NCBI RefSeq assembly: GCF_037042905.1
Contig: NC_087246.1
Span: 36,946,001-37,010,000 of the forward strand
Reading direction: 5' to 3'
DNA from: Lytechinus pictus
Taxonomy: Eukaryota > Echinodermata > Echinoidea > Temnopleuroida > Toxopneustidae
Length of the DNA: 64,000 nucleotides
Part shown: positions 1-11,936 of the stretch, in pieces
Layout of the letters: each line of letters opens with the position of its first letter
Position numbering within the stretch: the stretch's first letter is position 1
Position numbers and translations under genes: made by a program
Notes under the pieces: generated by a model
Database searches by the model: none
Told to the model about the DNA's origin: nothing
What the model saw: only the letters and a program-made list of their open reading frames with translations

Positions 1-3000
1 GTTTAGAGGGGAGTTGATATCACCTGTGCCTTCAAAGAAGCGGTAGGGAGGAACCTGGATTAGGTTTGGAGCAAAGCTCCACACATCATCCCTATCATCG
101 ATGATACACACCATCTTGTCACCTCTAGGAAATATGGACCTGCAAATCAATGAAGAAGATATTACAATAATAGTAACTGTTACATGAATAAAAATAGATC
201 AATGCAACCATTTCATGAAATGGTTGAGAGGTAAACTCTTTCCTTCTTATTTTGACAATATTGATATCCTTTTCACTAGTAGGAGCCTATATCACTTGGC
301 CATGAAAAACAACTTGTACATGCTTTTGTGTACAAGCAATGTGTCCAACTTGTAATGAAAGTGCCCCCCCCTCCTTCAAGGAACGGGATTATTCAGGTAT
401 ACATGGCACTTCTAAAAAAAAAAAGTATAATTCCAAAGACACACTGCTTTTGGTGGATAACACTTACTGGTCAAATCCATCCCAGCATATAGTTGATATG
501 AATAGAGGAAATTAAACAAGCATAAGTTTTTTTTTAAAGTTGAATTAAGAAGGGGGTGAGTTTCCATAAATATGGGTTCCACACACAATATATAGTATAT
601 ATCAGTTGTTCAAACAGATAGCATGTCACAAAAATACTCTGCCTTCTCGATATTTTGCTTTGAAAGTCTATGAAATTAGCCACCTGTCAGAGCCCGAGAG
701 ACGAGTGTACAGAAAAATCACTCTGAGTGTGACGTCACCGGGGGGAATTTAGTATAAGAGGTGTCCGGATATAATACAGAAATGCTATGCAGAGAGAGAA
801 AGATGATTTTACTTTTTTTTTTCAAAGCAACTCAAATCAAACAAATAGGAATCGTATGTACAAATCTTTACTTTCCCTGTATAAAAAACAGTATGAATAC
901 CTATCATGAACTCTTAAATCATGATGTAAGATTGCAAACAGTGAGTTATTGAATGATATTTTCACTATTTCTCATTTATTTTATCACGATGTTCCATCAA
1001 GTGAGTAGCTGGAAAGTAATTCCGGCGGCTAGCTCAGCTCTGCGCGCGCTGCACGCCTATACAATACACACAACACCCAGGCATTGAGTGTACTGTACAG
1101 TAGTGGTCTGGTACCGGTATATGTCGACCCGCAGTTCATGACCATACAGCGATCCCCTGGCGTCTTTTTCTTCTTCCTTTTGTCTTTGACTCCATTTTTA
1201 TATCCTCTGGATCATTTCCACTCATAGCTCATTCCACAGAACAATCTTGAATCAAACGTACTATTCTTCTCGGCCTTCCGAGTTGTTTTCTATATTTAAT
1301 TACGCTAGAGGTCTATGAGGCGCCGAATGTACCAATATTATATAGAACAATTATTTGTTATATAATCATTATTTATTAAATAATAACTATTATTTATATA
1401 TAATTTACATTTTATTTGTAAATAACTACTATTATATAAAATATCATTTCTAATTATTTATATATAATTCCAAGTAATACTTCATTATTTGTAAATAATA
1501 ATAGTTCGACATTCCATTATTTATAAATAATGATTATTTGTTTTTCATTATTTATAAATAATGATTATTTGTTTTTCATTATTTATAAATAATGATTATT
1601 TGTTTTTCATTGTTTACAAATAATGATTATTTGTTTTTCATTATTTATAAATAATGATTGTTTGTTTTTCATTATTTATAAATAATTTGTTGAGTTTTCC
1701 ATTATTTATAAATAATGATTATTTGTTAAATAATGAAAACGTCTACTTCATTATTTATAAATAATTTTTTCGAGTGCGCCATTATTTTCATTATTTATAA
1801 ATAATCATTATTTAATGTTCGAGTTTTCCATTATTTATAAATAAATATTATTTATTAAATAATGAAATATCTACTTCATTATTTATAAATAATAATTTTG
1901 TTTCAATATCCCATTATTTATAAATAATCATTATTTATAAACAATTTTTACAGTTTGCCATTATATACAAATAATCATTATTTATATACAAATAACCATT
2001 ATTTATTAAATAATGCCATTATTTATTAAATAATGCCATTATTTATTAAATAATGGAAAACTCGCTATAACATGCAAATGTGGGACCGCCCATGATATGA
2101 ATATTCATGATGCGATTTCCTTTTTCGTGATTTTTCTTCACAAATTTTTGTCCATTTCCTCTTCATAATGACATTTCTTGAAGCAATTTTCTAGGGATAT
2201 GGTCTGATTGTAATATTCTTCATTTTCTATATAACTTCGTCTTCGTAGAAATATCAAAAAGTGTAATTTTATACGATTTTTCCTACAGTTCACAATCCCC
2301 ATAGGCGCGCGTGTATCGTAGGGACAACCGGTGAATCGACGGAGTGCTCTTCATCGAAATACTACGTTGGTTGGTCCCCGGAAGTGGCGGGCGGAATTTA
2401 GCCCGAATCCTCGATGGAAGTCGATCAAGTGCATATGAGCTGAGAGAGTGAAATATCAGTGTATGTACAGGCCCTTCTACTTTTTATAAATATTTCTTGT
2501 TGCTTTTTTTGTTAAGTTAATTTTTCCTGGTGGAGAGATAAGTTTCAGTTCTAATAATGCACTTCAAATACATTTTGGAGTGTCTGTTTGAGGCGTTTGG
2601 GGCGATTTCACCCTGGCCCCAAAATGCTCGCAACCGTCATACGGGGGCATGATGACCCCTAAATTTTTAAAAACTTATTTTTCTATTGAAAATTATCACA
2701 AAACTCACCAAAAGTGTGCACGAAAGCCTTCGTATTTCACTTTTAAACTCCAAAAAGTGCCCAAACTGAATGACAAGCTTGGTCGCTTCGCTGTGTCGCT
2801 TTCAACTTGAGAACGTTTACGCGTCTGCTTCCCCCCCCCTCCTCCGAAAGAAATTATGTATACGGCCATGCTCTAAAGAGCCTGGCACATTGATTTATGT
2901 ATACTTCATTTTCATTATTTTTATCTCATTATCATCATGGCCTTACGCAGAATTTTTTTTTTCTCATAAAAATCTTGAAAAAGCGAAGCGACCAAGCTTG

Positions 3001-6000
3001 TCATTTGAGCTTGGTCACGTCGCTGTCTCGCTTTCAAGATTTTTTTTGAGAAACTTTACGCGCGTCCTAGCTGCCCCCCCCCCCCCGGTAAAAATTCTGT
3101 GTAAGGCCATGATGATAATGTGATAAAAATAATGAAAATGAAAAGTACATATAAATCAATGTGCCATATGCTCTTTTGAGCATGGCCGTTCACAGAATTT
3201 CTTTCGGGGGGTGGGGGCAGACGCGCGTAAACGTTCTCAAGTTGAAAGCGAGACAGCGAAGCGACCAAGCTTGTCATTTGGGCTTGGTCCCGTGGCTGTC
3301 TCGCTTTCAAGATTTTTTGAGAAAGTTTACGCGCGTCATGCTCCGGCCCCGGCCCCCCTGGAAAAAATTCTGCGTAAAGCCATGTTGATAATGAGATGAA
3401 AATAATGAAAATGAAAGTATACATAAATCAATGTGCCAGGCTCTTTAGAGCATGGCCGTATACAGAATTTCTTTCGGAGGAGGGGGGGGGGGGGGGGGAA
3501 GCAGACGCGTAAACGTTCTCAAGTTGAAAGCGACACAGCGAAGCGACCAAGCTTGTCATTTGGGCACTTTTTGGAGTTTTAAAAGTGAAATACGAAGGCT
3601 TTCGTGCACACTTTTGGTGAATTTTGTGATAATTTTAGCATTTTGGGGCCAGGGTGAAATCGCCCCAAACGCCTCAAACAGACACTCCAAAATGTATTTG
3701 AAGTGCATTATTAGAACTGAAACTTATCTCTCCACCAGGAAAAATTAACTTAACAAAAAAGCAACAAGAAATATTTATAAAAAGTAGAAGGGCCTGTACA
3801 TACACTGATATTTCACTCTCTCAGCTCATATGCACTTGATCGACTTCCATCGAGGATTCGGGCTAAATTCCGCCCGCCACTTCCGGGGACCAACCAACGT
3901 AGTATTTCGATGAAGAGCACTCCGTCGATTCACCGGTTGTCCCTACGATACACGCGCGCCTATGGGGATTGTGAACTGTAGGAAAAATCGTATAAAATTA
4001 CACTTTTTGATATTTCTACGAAGACGAAGTTATATAGAAAATGAAGAATATTACAATCAGACCATATCCCTAGAAAATTGCTTCAAGAAATGTCATTATG
4101 AAGAGGAAATGGACAAAAATTTGTGAAGAAAAATCACGAAAAAGGAAATCGCATCATGAATATTCATATCATGGGCGGTCCCACATTTGCATGTTATAGC
4201 GAGTTTTCCATTATTTAATAAATAATGGCATTATTTAATAAATAATGGCATTATTTAATAAATAATGGTTATTTGTATATAAATAATGATTATTTGTATA
4301 TAATGGCAAACTGTAAAAATTGTTTATAAATAATGATTATTTATAAATAATGGGATATTGAAACAAAATTATTATTTATAAATAATGAAGTAGATATTTC
4401 ATTATTTAACAAATAATCTTTATTTATAAATAATGGAAAACTCGAACATTAAATAATGATTATTTATAAATAATGAAAATAATGGCGCACTCGAAAAAAT
4501 TATTTATAAATAATGAAGTAGACGTTTTCATTATTTAACAAATAATCATTATTTATAAATAATGGAAAACTCAACAAATTATTTATAAATAATGAAAAAC
4601 AAATAATCATTATTTATAAATAATGAAAAACAAATAATCATTATTTGTAAATAATGAAAAACAAATAATCATTATTTATAAATAATGAAAAACAAATAAT
4701 CATTATTTATAAATAATGAAAAACAAATAATCATTATTTATAAATAATGGAATGTCGAACTATTATTATTTACAAATAATGAAGTATTACTTGGAATTAT
4801 ATATAAATAATTAGAAATGATATTTTATATAATAGTAGTTATTTACAAATAAAATGTAAATTATATATAAATAATAGTTATTATTTAATAAATAATGATT
4901 ATATAACAAATAATTGTTCTATATAATATTGGTACATTCGGCGCCTCATAGAGGTCATCGTCACACATATAAACGCAATTCGCAAGTGAGTTGAAGACAG
5001 CAAGAAAGGTATGCGGGATAGTACGGTAGCTCGACAGCTAGCTGAGCCGGAGCGGGCGGCCGGTCGGCACAAAGCAATTCCGCAACCAACTGTGTTTTTT
5101 GCAAGAGCCGCGTCACACGCGGATAAATATGTCATAATAACACGTCTGCTACGTGATCGACTGGTGAGAAGATCTCGATCAAATTTAATATTATTCGCCT
5201 TGAAATTATTAATTTAGGGTCTATGGTATCATTCTGAGGGAATTTACATATTAGGAATAATAGTACGGCCATAAATATACTTTTAATCATTTCCTCTTTG
5301 CAAGTTCTCCGGCTCGTAGATACAACTTCAACTGCAGTTTATTCCATTATGACTTGTTTCGCCACGGACACAGTCCCGAACGAAAACAAGGCATTAAAAT
5401 CGTCTAAAATCGCTACAAAGAAGAACAGTTTTAACAATGTAGGGTTATATTATTGACTATATGTCTTTGAATAATTATTACTTCCTTTCAGTATCGTTCA
5501 CATAAAATCAATAGCGATAAAATGAAGTTTTTACACAAAAGTAAATATGAAGGTGTACGTGTATAGTACACAAAACGGCACTGCCTTGTTTACTACACCG
5601 GGACCGAATACCCCCCGGTGACGTCACAGTCAAAGAACACCCGTCTCGGTAGGCATTGCATGAGCGAACTCAGGGAAAATGGGTAGGGATAAATCGTTCA
5701 AATTCACTATTTTGAAAAAAGAAAATGGGGGGTCGAATCACCTCTTAGTGTTTGGGGGGTTGTAAGGTTGCTATTAATGTAAATATCTCAATATTTGGAA
5801 TCGTCTTCTTAATTCAACTTTAAGTTGGATGTGAAATTAGAAACTTATGACAATTTGAGCTTTGGCTTTATTTCACATTTACAGTAATCTGCACATCCTG
5901 GTCAGCATACAAATGAGGGACTTGAAACCGTCACCATCTCACTTTCTTCTGTATTTCATTACTTATAAGAACTCATTTTTTTCTTATTACAACGTGAAAC

Positions 6001-9000
6001 GAGTTCTAGTTCCTTCCTGAACATGTGAAATTGCCATTTTTGCATCCTATTGTGATTTAATGATGAGCTTCCTTAATGTCAAATCGACTAAAACCTGAAA
6101 TATTTAATAAATCATATTATACAAAATAAATGGTGAGGGTGTGACAAATACCAGTTATCTCACTGTATATCACCCAAGTTGTGCACAAAATCGTTTTGTA
6201 AATATGAGCCTAATTTCCATATATCTTACGCTCTTACATTCAATTTTGATGAAATTTTCTGCATTATGCTTGTTTTAATTTTCTCTATTCAAAACAATTT
6301 TAGCAATGAGTAAAAGTGTTCAATAAATAAACATGTCACCAATGGCTGGTGTTTCAAACTGAAGAGATATATAAATAAATAATCACAAAAAAGATGAATA
6401 GCATCTTTCAAGAAAAAATGAAATTGTATCTTTGAATAAATTCATCCAATGAGAGCATTCATCACACAAGGACGCACAATCAAAATGTTTGTTACAATGT
6501 GTCCTTCTTTGAAAAGGGAAGAATTGACACATACACTCAAACAAGGAATGCCTCAAAATTACAGAAAGAAAGTCCAAAAACATTTGTCAAATTTCTGTGC
6601 ATTGTTACCTTTTCTTTCTACTTAAACTGTGAAACATTCCCCAAAGGACTACGATCTGAAAGCCCACCAATGCAAGGACACAAAAATCATTTAAAAAATA
6701 CCTTAAATTTGCTTTCTTTGAGTTGGGGTCAAAGCACTCGTCCCTGGAGAGGATACGATGGGAGAAGAACTTCCCATCCGGGTCAATGATCTCCGCAATA
6801 GTATGAGCATAGAGGCGGACCCCCATGGTAAATATATGGAGCTGGTAGAACTGGCTGATGATGTCCAGGAACTGTTGGTAGTTATCCCTGATCCGAGTGT
6901 GGTACCAGGGGAACATGGGACCCTTCCTCAGCTGGAAATGGTGAACTCCCTGCAAAATAATCAATTTAAAAAAATCTTACTATTATATTACCAACTATTC
7001 AAAATAAATAAAAATCTTTATCTGCTGTCTGAAAGGAATATTGGTCGAGCAAAAATACTTCCAAATGTTACATGCACTGGTGAATAGCGTGTACTAATCT
7101 TCTGCTCATTCACACACAATCATAGAGGAAGAGGGAGAGGGGGGTCTCGCTATAGTCAGTACACCTACTGTAATATACAAGATCAATGCATGAATCGGGG
7201 AGACAGATCATTAAAGACAGTAGCTTTCACTGAGATTCATTAATTTTCAGGAACTTCTGTAATAATCAAGGAGCCTTGACAGCTTTGCTTCACTCTTGGC
7301 TTCAAATTATCATATTTTGGAAAATAATATTCTGGTCATTCGTAAAGTTGTTTTTAAAGGAGAATGAAACCCTTGAACCAGTTGAATAACATTTAAGAGA
7401 AAAATCAAACAACCAATCAATTAAGGTTGGAGAAAAATGGAATGAATAATAAGACAGTTATGGGAATTTGAATACCGAGATCACTAGTACTGTGTTAATC
7501 CTCCCATTGGCATCAATTAAGAACATATTTCACTCAACTTTTCTCTTTTATCTAGTCTTATCACAAGATTGGGTGTTCTTTTTTTATGAGAAGACATCAT
7601 GGATGAATTGTTTGTCTTAGAGTCTTATCATTAGATTGCAGACAGAGATGTCCTGGGCTATCTTTTCATTGTCGAATGGGACATGTGTGACATAAAATAT
7701 CTTGTTGGCCTTGCCAATAGGAGAGTCCCCTTTTTTTTTATTGTCTGTCCAATTCAAAACTTTCATTGATCTTATTCTCTGATTTTATTTTTTCCTTTCA
7801 CAAAGGCTAACTTGTTCCACTGGTTTCATTCTCCTTTAATAAAAGCTTGATGAAAATAGCCTGACTTACAGGCATCTCTGCAGGGACATCATCAAGCGTA
7901 GTGTGAATTAGCGTCTGATCCAGATCAACAAGAAGAACCAACTTTTTGTGCTTGATAAGAGAATCCTCATCAATCTTGGCAAGAACATCAGCTTCCTGAA
8001 AATACGAATGAGATGAGTTTATTTTTTATTTCATCTATAGGCCTACTGCTTAAAAGTATTTTTTTAAATTTATTTATTGATCAGTTCATTTAATTTCATA
8101 ATCAATTTAGATATTTCTTTTCATTTATCTATTCATTCACTCAATAATTACTCTGTTTCTTTTTTTCATTAGTAAATTAATCCAATCATTCATCCATTCA
8201 TTCATTTATCAATTTATTTATTTGTTTCTGCAGACTTTACAATATGTTCTTGTATAAGTTAGGAGAACACAGCTAAAAGCACCTACGAGATGTTAAAATC
8301 TTAGTTTTTTTCTATAAAAAAATCAATTACCATTTCAAACTATCACAAAGAAACCACTTACTTCTTTACTGACATGAAGTTCAGGAATACTATGAATCAT
8401 AGCAACAGATGCTTTGCTTGCAGGTGTCTGCTTGTCATCGTCATCCCTAGAAAAATAAAATTATATTTCGGGACTTATTGGTGTAATTCATTTTAGTTAC
8501 AAATAGAGAAAATAACAATCACATCCAGCCACACTATTGCTAGACTTGTTTTTTATTGGTTGAAAAAGAATTTTCATAACCAGTGACATAACTGTCATGT
8601 GGATCGATTTATCAATGAAGTGTTATTAAAGTAATTTAGCAAACATCAGTTAAAAAATCATGACAGGATCACAGGAAGTAAACCAAACACTGGATGTCTG
8701 ATTAAGGAAGGATTTTTCAAAAATAATTGTCCAGGTCTGTATTCACAAACCAAGAAATATTTCAACAAATTCAAAAGAATATGTATATTAAAGTTAGTTC
8801 TTTATTGTCCATTAAAATCTTCTTGTGAAGTTCAAAAGACCACATTATACCCATGCAGTTATTACAAATCCCCAAATTTAGATCACATTAGTTAGTGCGT
8901 TACTCACTTTCTCAAATCTTCCCCGCATTCTGCACACATGTCTTTCATAACTGTGGGATGTGAACATCTTGCAATCCTCAAGACAACCGACCTACAAAGA

Positions 9001-11367
9001 AAAAGAAAAAAGGTTTTAAGGAATAAATTCTCAGATATGATGCAGGGGTCGATTGGCAAAAATTGTTTGCATACTTGTAGATTTTGTGATGATGCTATTT
9101 TTATAAAGCAGCACCCTAAATTCAATTGCATAGCACGAATCTAACATGTTCAACCATCAGATATGTGCATATGAATTTGGAATGAACTTTCGCCCCAGGA
9201 TGGGGGGGTACTAAGATTTGGTTCGGACTGGAGGCCGGTGTGCAGCTGCAACCTTGAAACCCATCTCTTTTTGAGCAATGTTGCCAGAAAAAGGTACCGG
9301 TACTTTTTATGAAGAATTTTCTCCCTCAAATAGACCCATGTTGAAAGTTTTTTTTCTCATTTGACAAAAAAAGGGCTCATCATGCACTCAAGACTAAAAA
9401 AGGAGAGGAAGTTAAGGATTGTCAAGCACAAAACCAAACCCCATGTTTAAGGATTTTTCACACACACACATAAAAAATTAGAGGGATCGATCGAGCAGGC
9501 ACTGTACCCGGGGGGGGGGGGGGGGGATGCTGTGGCTGTTTTACGGAGTTCGGATCTGGTTATAAATTGTACAAATTTCCTACTTTTTTATCACTTTTTT
9601 TCTCTTAAAATTGATTCTTATCGTTCGTATAGACACACTGTGCGCCTACTCTCACTCACATAGTATTCGTAATACGCAATAAATTAAATGCGCGCAAGGT
9701 GGTTGGTTCCAAGAGGTGGTGGATATGTGGTGGACTCACTTTACTTGTCATCAAAAAAAAAAAAAAAATGCAGCCTCATCAAATTCCCTGGCCTGGATGG
9801 TGAAATTTCATGAAAAAAGAGCCTGAATCATCCAAATTTATAAAGCAGTTTTGTGAGAATTTCAAGAAAAAGAAACAAGAAAATTATGTGTAATCTCAAA
9901 TTCAGGAGCTAAGCTGACATGGAGACAGACAAAGCCCCATGCACCCCCCCCCCCCCCGCCACTTAATTTATGATGGTGCATGGTCCCCAAGTCTGCGCAC
10001 CTATATTATGAGTTAAGATTTAACATGAATTTCTTTTTATATTACAAAATCTTTCAGTTAATAATGTTCCCTATATTTTTATGAATAAGTGTACCAAATA
10101 TCATAAAAATTTGAAAGAAATATAGGAATTTCTTAGAAAAAACCTCGGGCAGTCATTTTCAGATTGAAAAAAAAATGGTATGATGGTGGGCCCCAAGTCT
10201 GCGCACCTAACAATTTGAGTTAAGATTTAACATGAATTCCTTCTTATTTCACAAAATCTTTTGGTTAATAGTGTTCCTTATATTATCAAGAGTAAGTGTA
10301 CCAAATTTCTCATTAAAAAATGAAAGAAAATATAAGATTTTCTTGAAAAAACCTTTGGGCAGTCATTTTCAGATTGAAACAAAAATGGTACTCCATGTCT
10401 GCGCACTCATTCACTTTGCACACGATTCGGGGATTTTGATGACAAAGGCTGCATTTTGAGGCCGTCACATGAAATGCCCTGAATTCATTATTTTCCACCA
10501 TTTTGAGTCAGATTTTTTTATGAATACCTGTCTATGTATTGCATGTGTAAAGTTCGTGCTCGTTGCGTATCTTCTTTTACTAGAATCGCGCAGATACGCG
10601 GGTGCGCAGACTTGGGGGAACTGACCATACCCCATGTCTGCACACCCATTCACTTTGCACACATTTCGGGGATTTTGATGAGAAAGGCTGCACTTTGAGG
10701 TCGTCACATGAAATGCCCTAAATTCATTATTTTCCCACCATTTTTAGTCCTATTTTTTAATGGATATCTGTCTAGGTATTGCATGTGTAAAGTCTGTGTT
10801 CTTTGCGTATCTTCTTTTACTAGAATCGCGCAGATACGCGTGTGCGCAGACAAGGGGGACTGCGCAGACTTGAGGGAACCCGCCGTATGATTGTGTCTGT
10901 GCTGTGTGCATGCCATCACTTATCAGCCATGGCCATGGCCATGCCCATGGCAATGCATCAGGCTGTGGTTTATGAAATGAATATAGAATTATCTACAATA
11001 CTTAACTTATCCTTAACTCCATTCATTATAGCTAATATTACTTTTCATAGCAACTGTTATCATAATTGAAAATAAATTATATCTACACTGTAATCCAAAA
11101 CTATCCTAAAATACACATTTATTATGTATACCCTGGTTTCACTTCGTCTCCTTCATTTGCAAGGATATCTTTGACAGTTCCAACATCTTGAGACTTCAAT
11201 TTCTGCTCAGGTCCTTTCTCTTCACCACCGATATCTTCATTTTCAGATCTATAGAATAACAATACGGTTCCTTTTGATACTTTCGAGCCAGATTTCACTT
11301 TCAATTTAGAAATTTTACAACTTTTTCTTTCAGGGAGAAAAATTTCCAGGGGCGCAGACGCCGCCAT
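1..11367 (-). CDS. CTDP1: RNA polymerase II CTD phosphatase FCP1 (5' six exons, 3' end outside window)
   Basis: Dephosphorylates the heptad-repeat tail of RNA polymerase II in the nucleus, recycling the enzyme. Exons in transcript order: 11367-11132, 8991-8908, 8446-8362, 7995-7870, 6949-6702, 139-1. All internal junctions are AG/GT and the frame stays open for 306 codons. Residues 1-80 resemble the biotinyl/lipoyl-like N-terminal region of FCP1 (VKDILANEGDEVKPG). A CSHPTVMKDMCAECG segment with two cysteines follows. The FCP1 homology domain starts near residue 150 with the catalytic DLDQT (Asp159 and Asp161) followed by LIHTT. It continues through RLYAHTIAEIIDP, FSHRILSRDEC and MVCIIDDRDDVW, the last carrying the conserved acidic pair. 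The BRCT domain and C-terminal tail would lie left of the window. The start ATG has a good context (caaaATGG). The intron at 140-6701 carries a 3.6 kb palindrome. Identification is firm; human CTDP1 has the same domain order. Confidence 0.95.
140..530. other. Intron sequence with no recognised feature
   Basis: Part of the CTDP1 intron between exons 5 and 6. It is AT-rich with a C-run and an A-run and has no open frame or repeat that I could name. Confidence 0.6.
1500..2055. repeat. Array of the perfect 16-base palindrome ATTATTTATAAATAAT, left arm
   Basis: The outer domain of the foldback repeats ATTATTTATAAATAAT, which is its own reverse complement. The spacing is about 31 bases, with GATTATTTGTTTTTC-type spacers, and there are about ten or more copies. 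Variants such as CATTATTTATTAAATAATG occur at the inner end. Confidence 0.85.
4205..4790. repeat. Array of ATTATTTATAAATAAT palindromes, right arm
   Basis: Mirror image of the left-arm array, with the same unit and spacers in reverse order. The number and order of variants nearly match the left arm, which argues that the arms are kept alike or duplicated recently. Confidence 0.85.
7354..7839. mobile_element. MITE with TTAAAGGAGAATGAAACC inverted ends
   Basis: The left end TTAAAGGAGAATGAAACC pairs with GGTTTCATTCTCCTTTAA at the right. The interior has gagaaaaat and gaaagttatg-like blocks seen again in the element at 57772-58358. It has no coding capacity and lies in a CTDP1 intron. Confidence 0.75.
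8090..8235. repeat. ATTC-rich low-complexity stretch
   Basis: Imperfect ATTCATTC and TTTATTTAT repeats in a CTDP1 intron, with nothing coding. Confidence 0.55.
9145..9900. other. Intron sequence with G-run, CA-run and A-run
   Basis: Part of the first CTDP1 intron. It contains an 18-base or so poly-G run near 9509-9527, a short CA run and an A-run. No gene or clear element ends were found. Confidence 0.5.
9975..10390. repeat. Two tandem copies of an about 207-base unit
   Basis: Both copies begin CCCCAAGTCTGCGCACCT and share GAGTTAAGATTTAACATGAAT, a middle AT-rich block and GGGCAGTCATTTTCAGATTG. They are diverged by substitutions and small indels. The second runs straight into the next repeat pair. 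Confidence 0.85.
10391..10872. repeat. Two tandem copies of an about 238-base unit with GTCTGCGCAC / GTGCGCAGAC ends
   Basis: Each unit starts CCATGTCTGCGCAC and ends GTGCGCAGAC. They share TTCGGGGATTTTGATGA, GAAATGCCCT and ACTAGAATCGCGCAGATACG. The inverted short ends suggest a tandemly duplicated non-autonomous DNA element. The same CTGCGCAC word begins the two neighbouring 207-base units, so the whole block may be one composite element. Confidence 0.8.
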
Positions 11368-11372
11368 TTTGA
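11355..11372 (-). promoter_or_regulatory. YY1-like motif overlapping the CTDP1 start codon
   Basis: On the minus strand the start codon lies in TTTTCAAAATGGCGGCGTC, which matches the YY1 core AAnATGGCGGC. In vertebrates YY1 sites of this kind often sit just downstream of the transcription start and overlap the ATG of housekeeping genes. The motif is visible in the sequence; binding here is inferred. Codons 2-4 also simply encode Ala-Ala-Ser, so the match could be incidental. Confidence 0.4.
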
Positions 11373-11700
11373 AAAGAAAGAAAACGTGGAAAGAATTTTG
11401 CAGAAAATATTAGGTCCTTCTCAATCAGTCGTATACGCAAAAATAGTGAAATAAAAATTTAGTTGTAATTTAGTTTTATTTTGTCTAAAAACACTGTTTA
11501 TAGTACTCGATTTGTTATAAAATTTCATATATGAATCAATTGTGTACGAATGACAGTGACCAATATTCCAGACTAAACTCATTTCTCCTTAATACAGCTT
11601 TCGTGCTGCGCACGCAGGCAGCGCTGAGAGATTCAAGAAAAAAATAGCTCAATCTCAACCTGCGTTTTCGTCGTCGACGGAGGCGGTGAGTTCAAAATTT
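11368..11700. promoter_or_regulatory. Likely shared promoter region between CTDP1 and CENPL, with a possible noncoding first exon of CENPL
   Basis: This stretch lies upstream of the CTDP1 ATG, and the next gene on the plus strand (CENPL) points away from it. GC content rises around 11600-11690, against AT-rich flanks. A consensus donor (AGGCG|GTGAGT, GT at 11686) on the plus strand could end an untranslated exon that splices to the acceptor before 17357. There is no TATA box in a convincing place. The donor is seen; the exon and the bidirectional promoter are inferred. Confidence 0.3.
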
Positions 11701-11936
11701 CAAAATGTTTTATTATTATTTGAAGGCTTAAAGCCATAAAACTGTGAATAACGAGTACTTTAAAATCATCAAAATATTATCTTAAAAACAGTTAAACACA
11801 ATGTGAGCGTTATCGGTGTTGGCCGCTGGCGCGCGTGATGGCCATTTCTCGAGACAATTTCCTCGATCTTGATCCTGGGGCTCCAGCGCCAGCTCCAATC
11901 TCTATTGCGGCGCTGCGCCAGGCCCAGGGGGCCAGG

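Larger units (their letters stand above)
1314..4950. mobile_element. 3.6 kb foldback (giant palindrome) element in CTDP1 intron
   Basis: The left arm from TATGAGGCGCCGAATGTACC reappears inverted at the right end (GGTACATTCGGCGCCTCATA). The arms stay nearly identical for about 1.5 kb each. GAGGTC flanks both ends (1308-1313 and 4951-4956) and fits a 6-base target-site duplication. Each arm has an outer AT-rich tandem domain and an inner unique domain. The centre (about 2760-3570) is built of three related modules of about 260 bases in mixed orientation. No transposase frame is visible; the short open frames are symmetric by-products. The layout recalls the TU foldback elements described in sea urchins, from memory. 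Confidence 0.85.
537..5823. mobile_element. Possible older element with decayed inverted ends surrounding the foldback
   Basis: An 18-base stretch (TAAAGTTGAATTAAGAAG) near 537-554 recurs inverted near 5806-5823. Further in, GTGACGTCACCGGGGGG-type sequence near 727-745 recurs inverted near 5608-5627. The spacing between the two blocks is about the same on both sides (roughly 175-180 bases), so they look like remnants of one pair of terminal repeats. The sequence between the blocks is only weakly similar. The larger foldback would then be nested inside. This is tentative. Confidence 0.35.

Noticed and set aside
2770..3748. Several overlapping open frames on both strands
   Set aside because: They fall in the symmetric centre of the foldback, mirror one another, contain poly-G/C translations and match no protein I know.
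11122..11131. Read-through of CTDP1 exon 1 to a stop codon, as a short single-exon protein
   Set aside because: A donor (GG|GTATAC) at 11131 joins in frame to the next conserved exon; the extra codons are intron.
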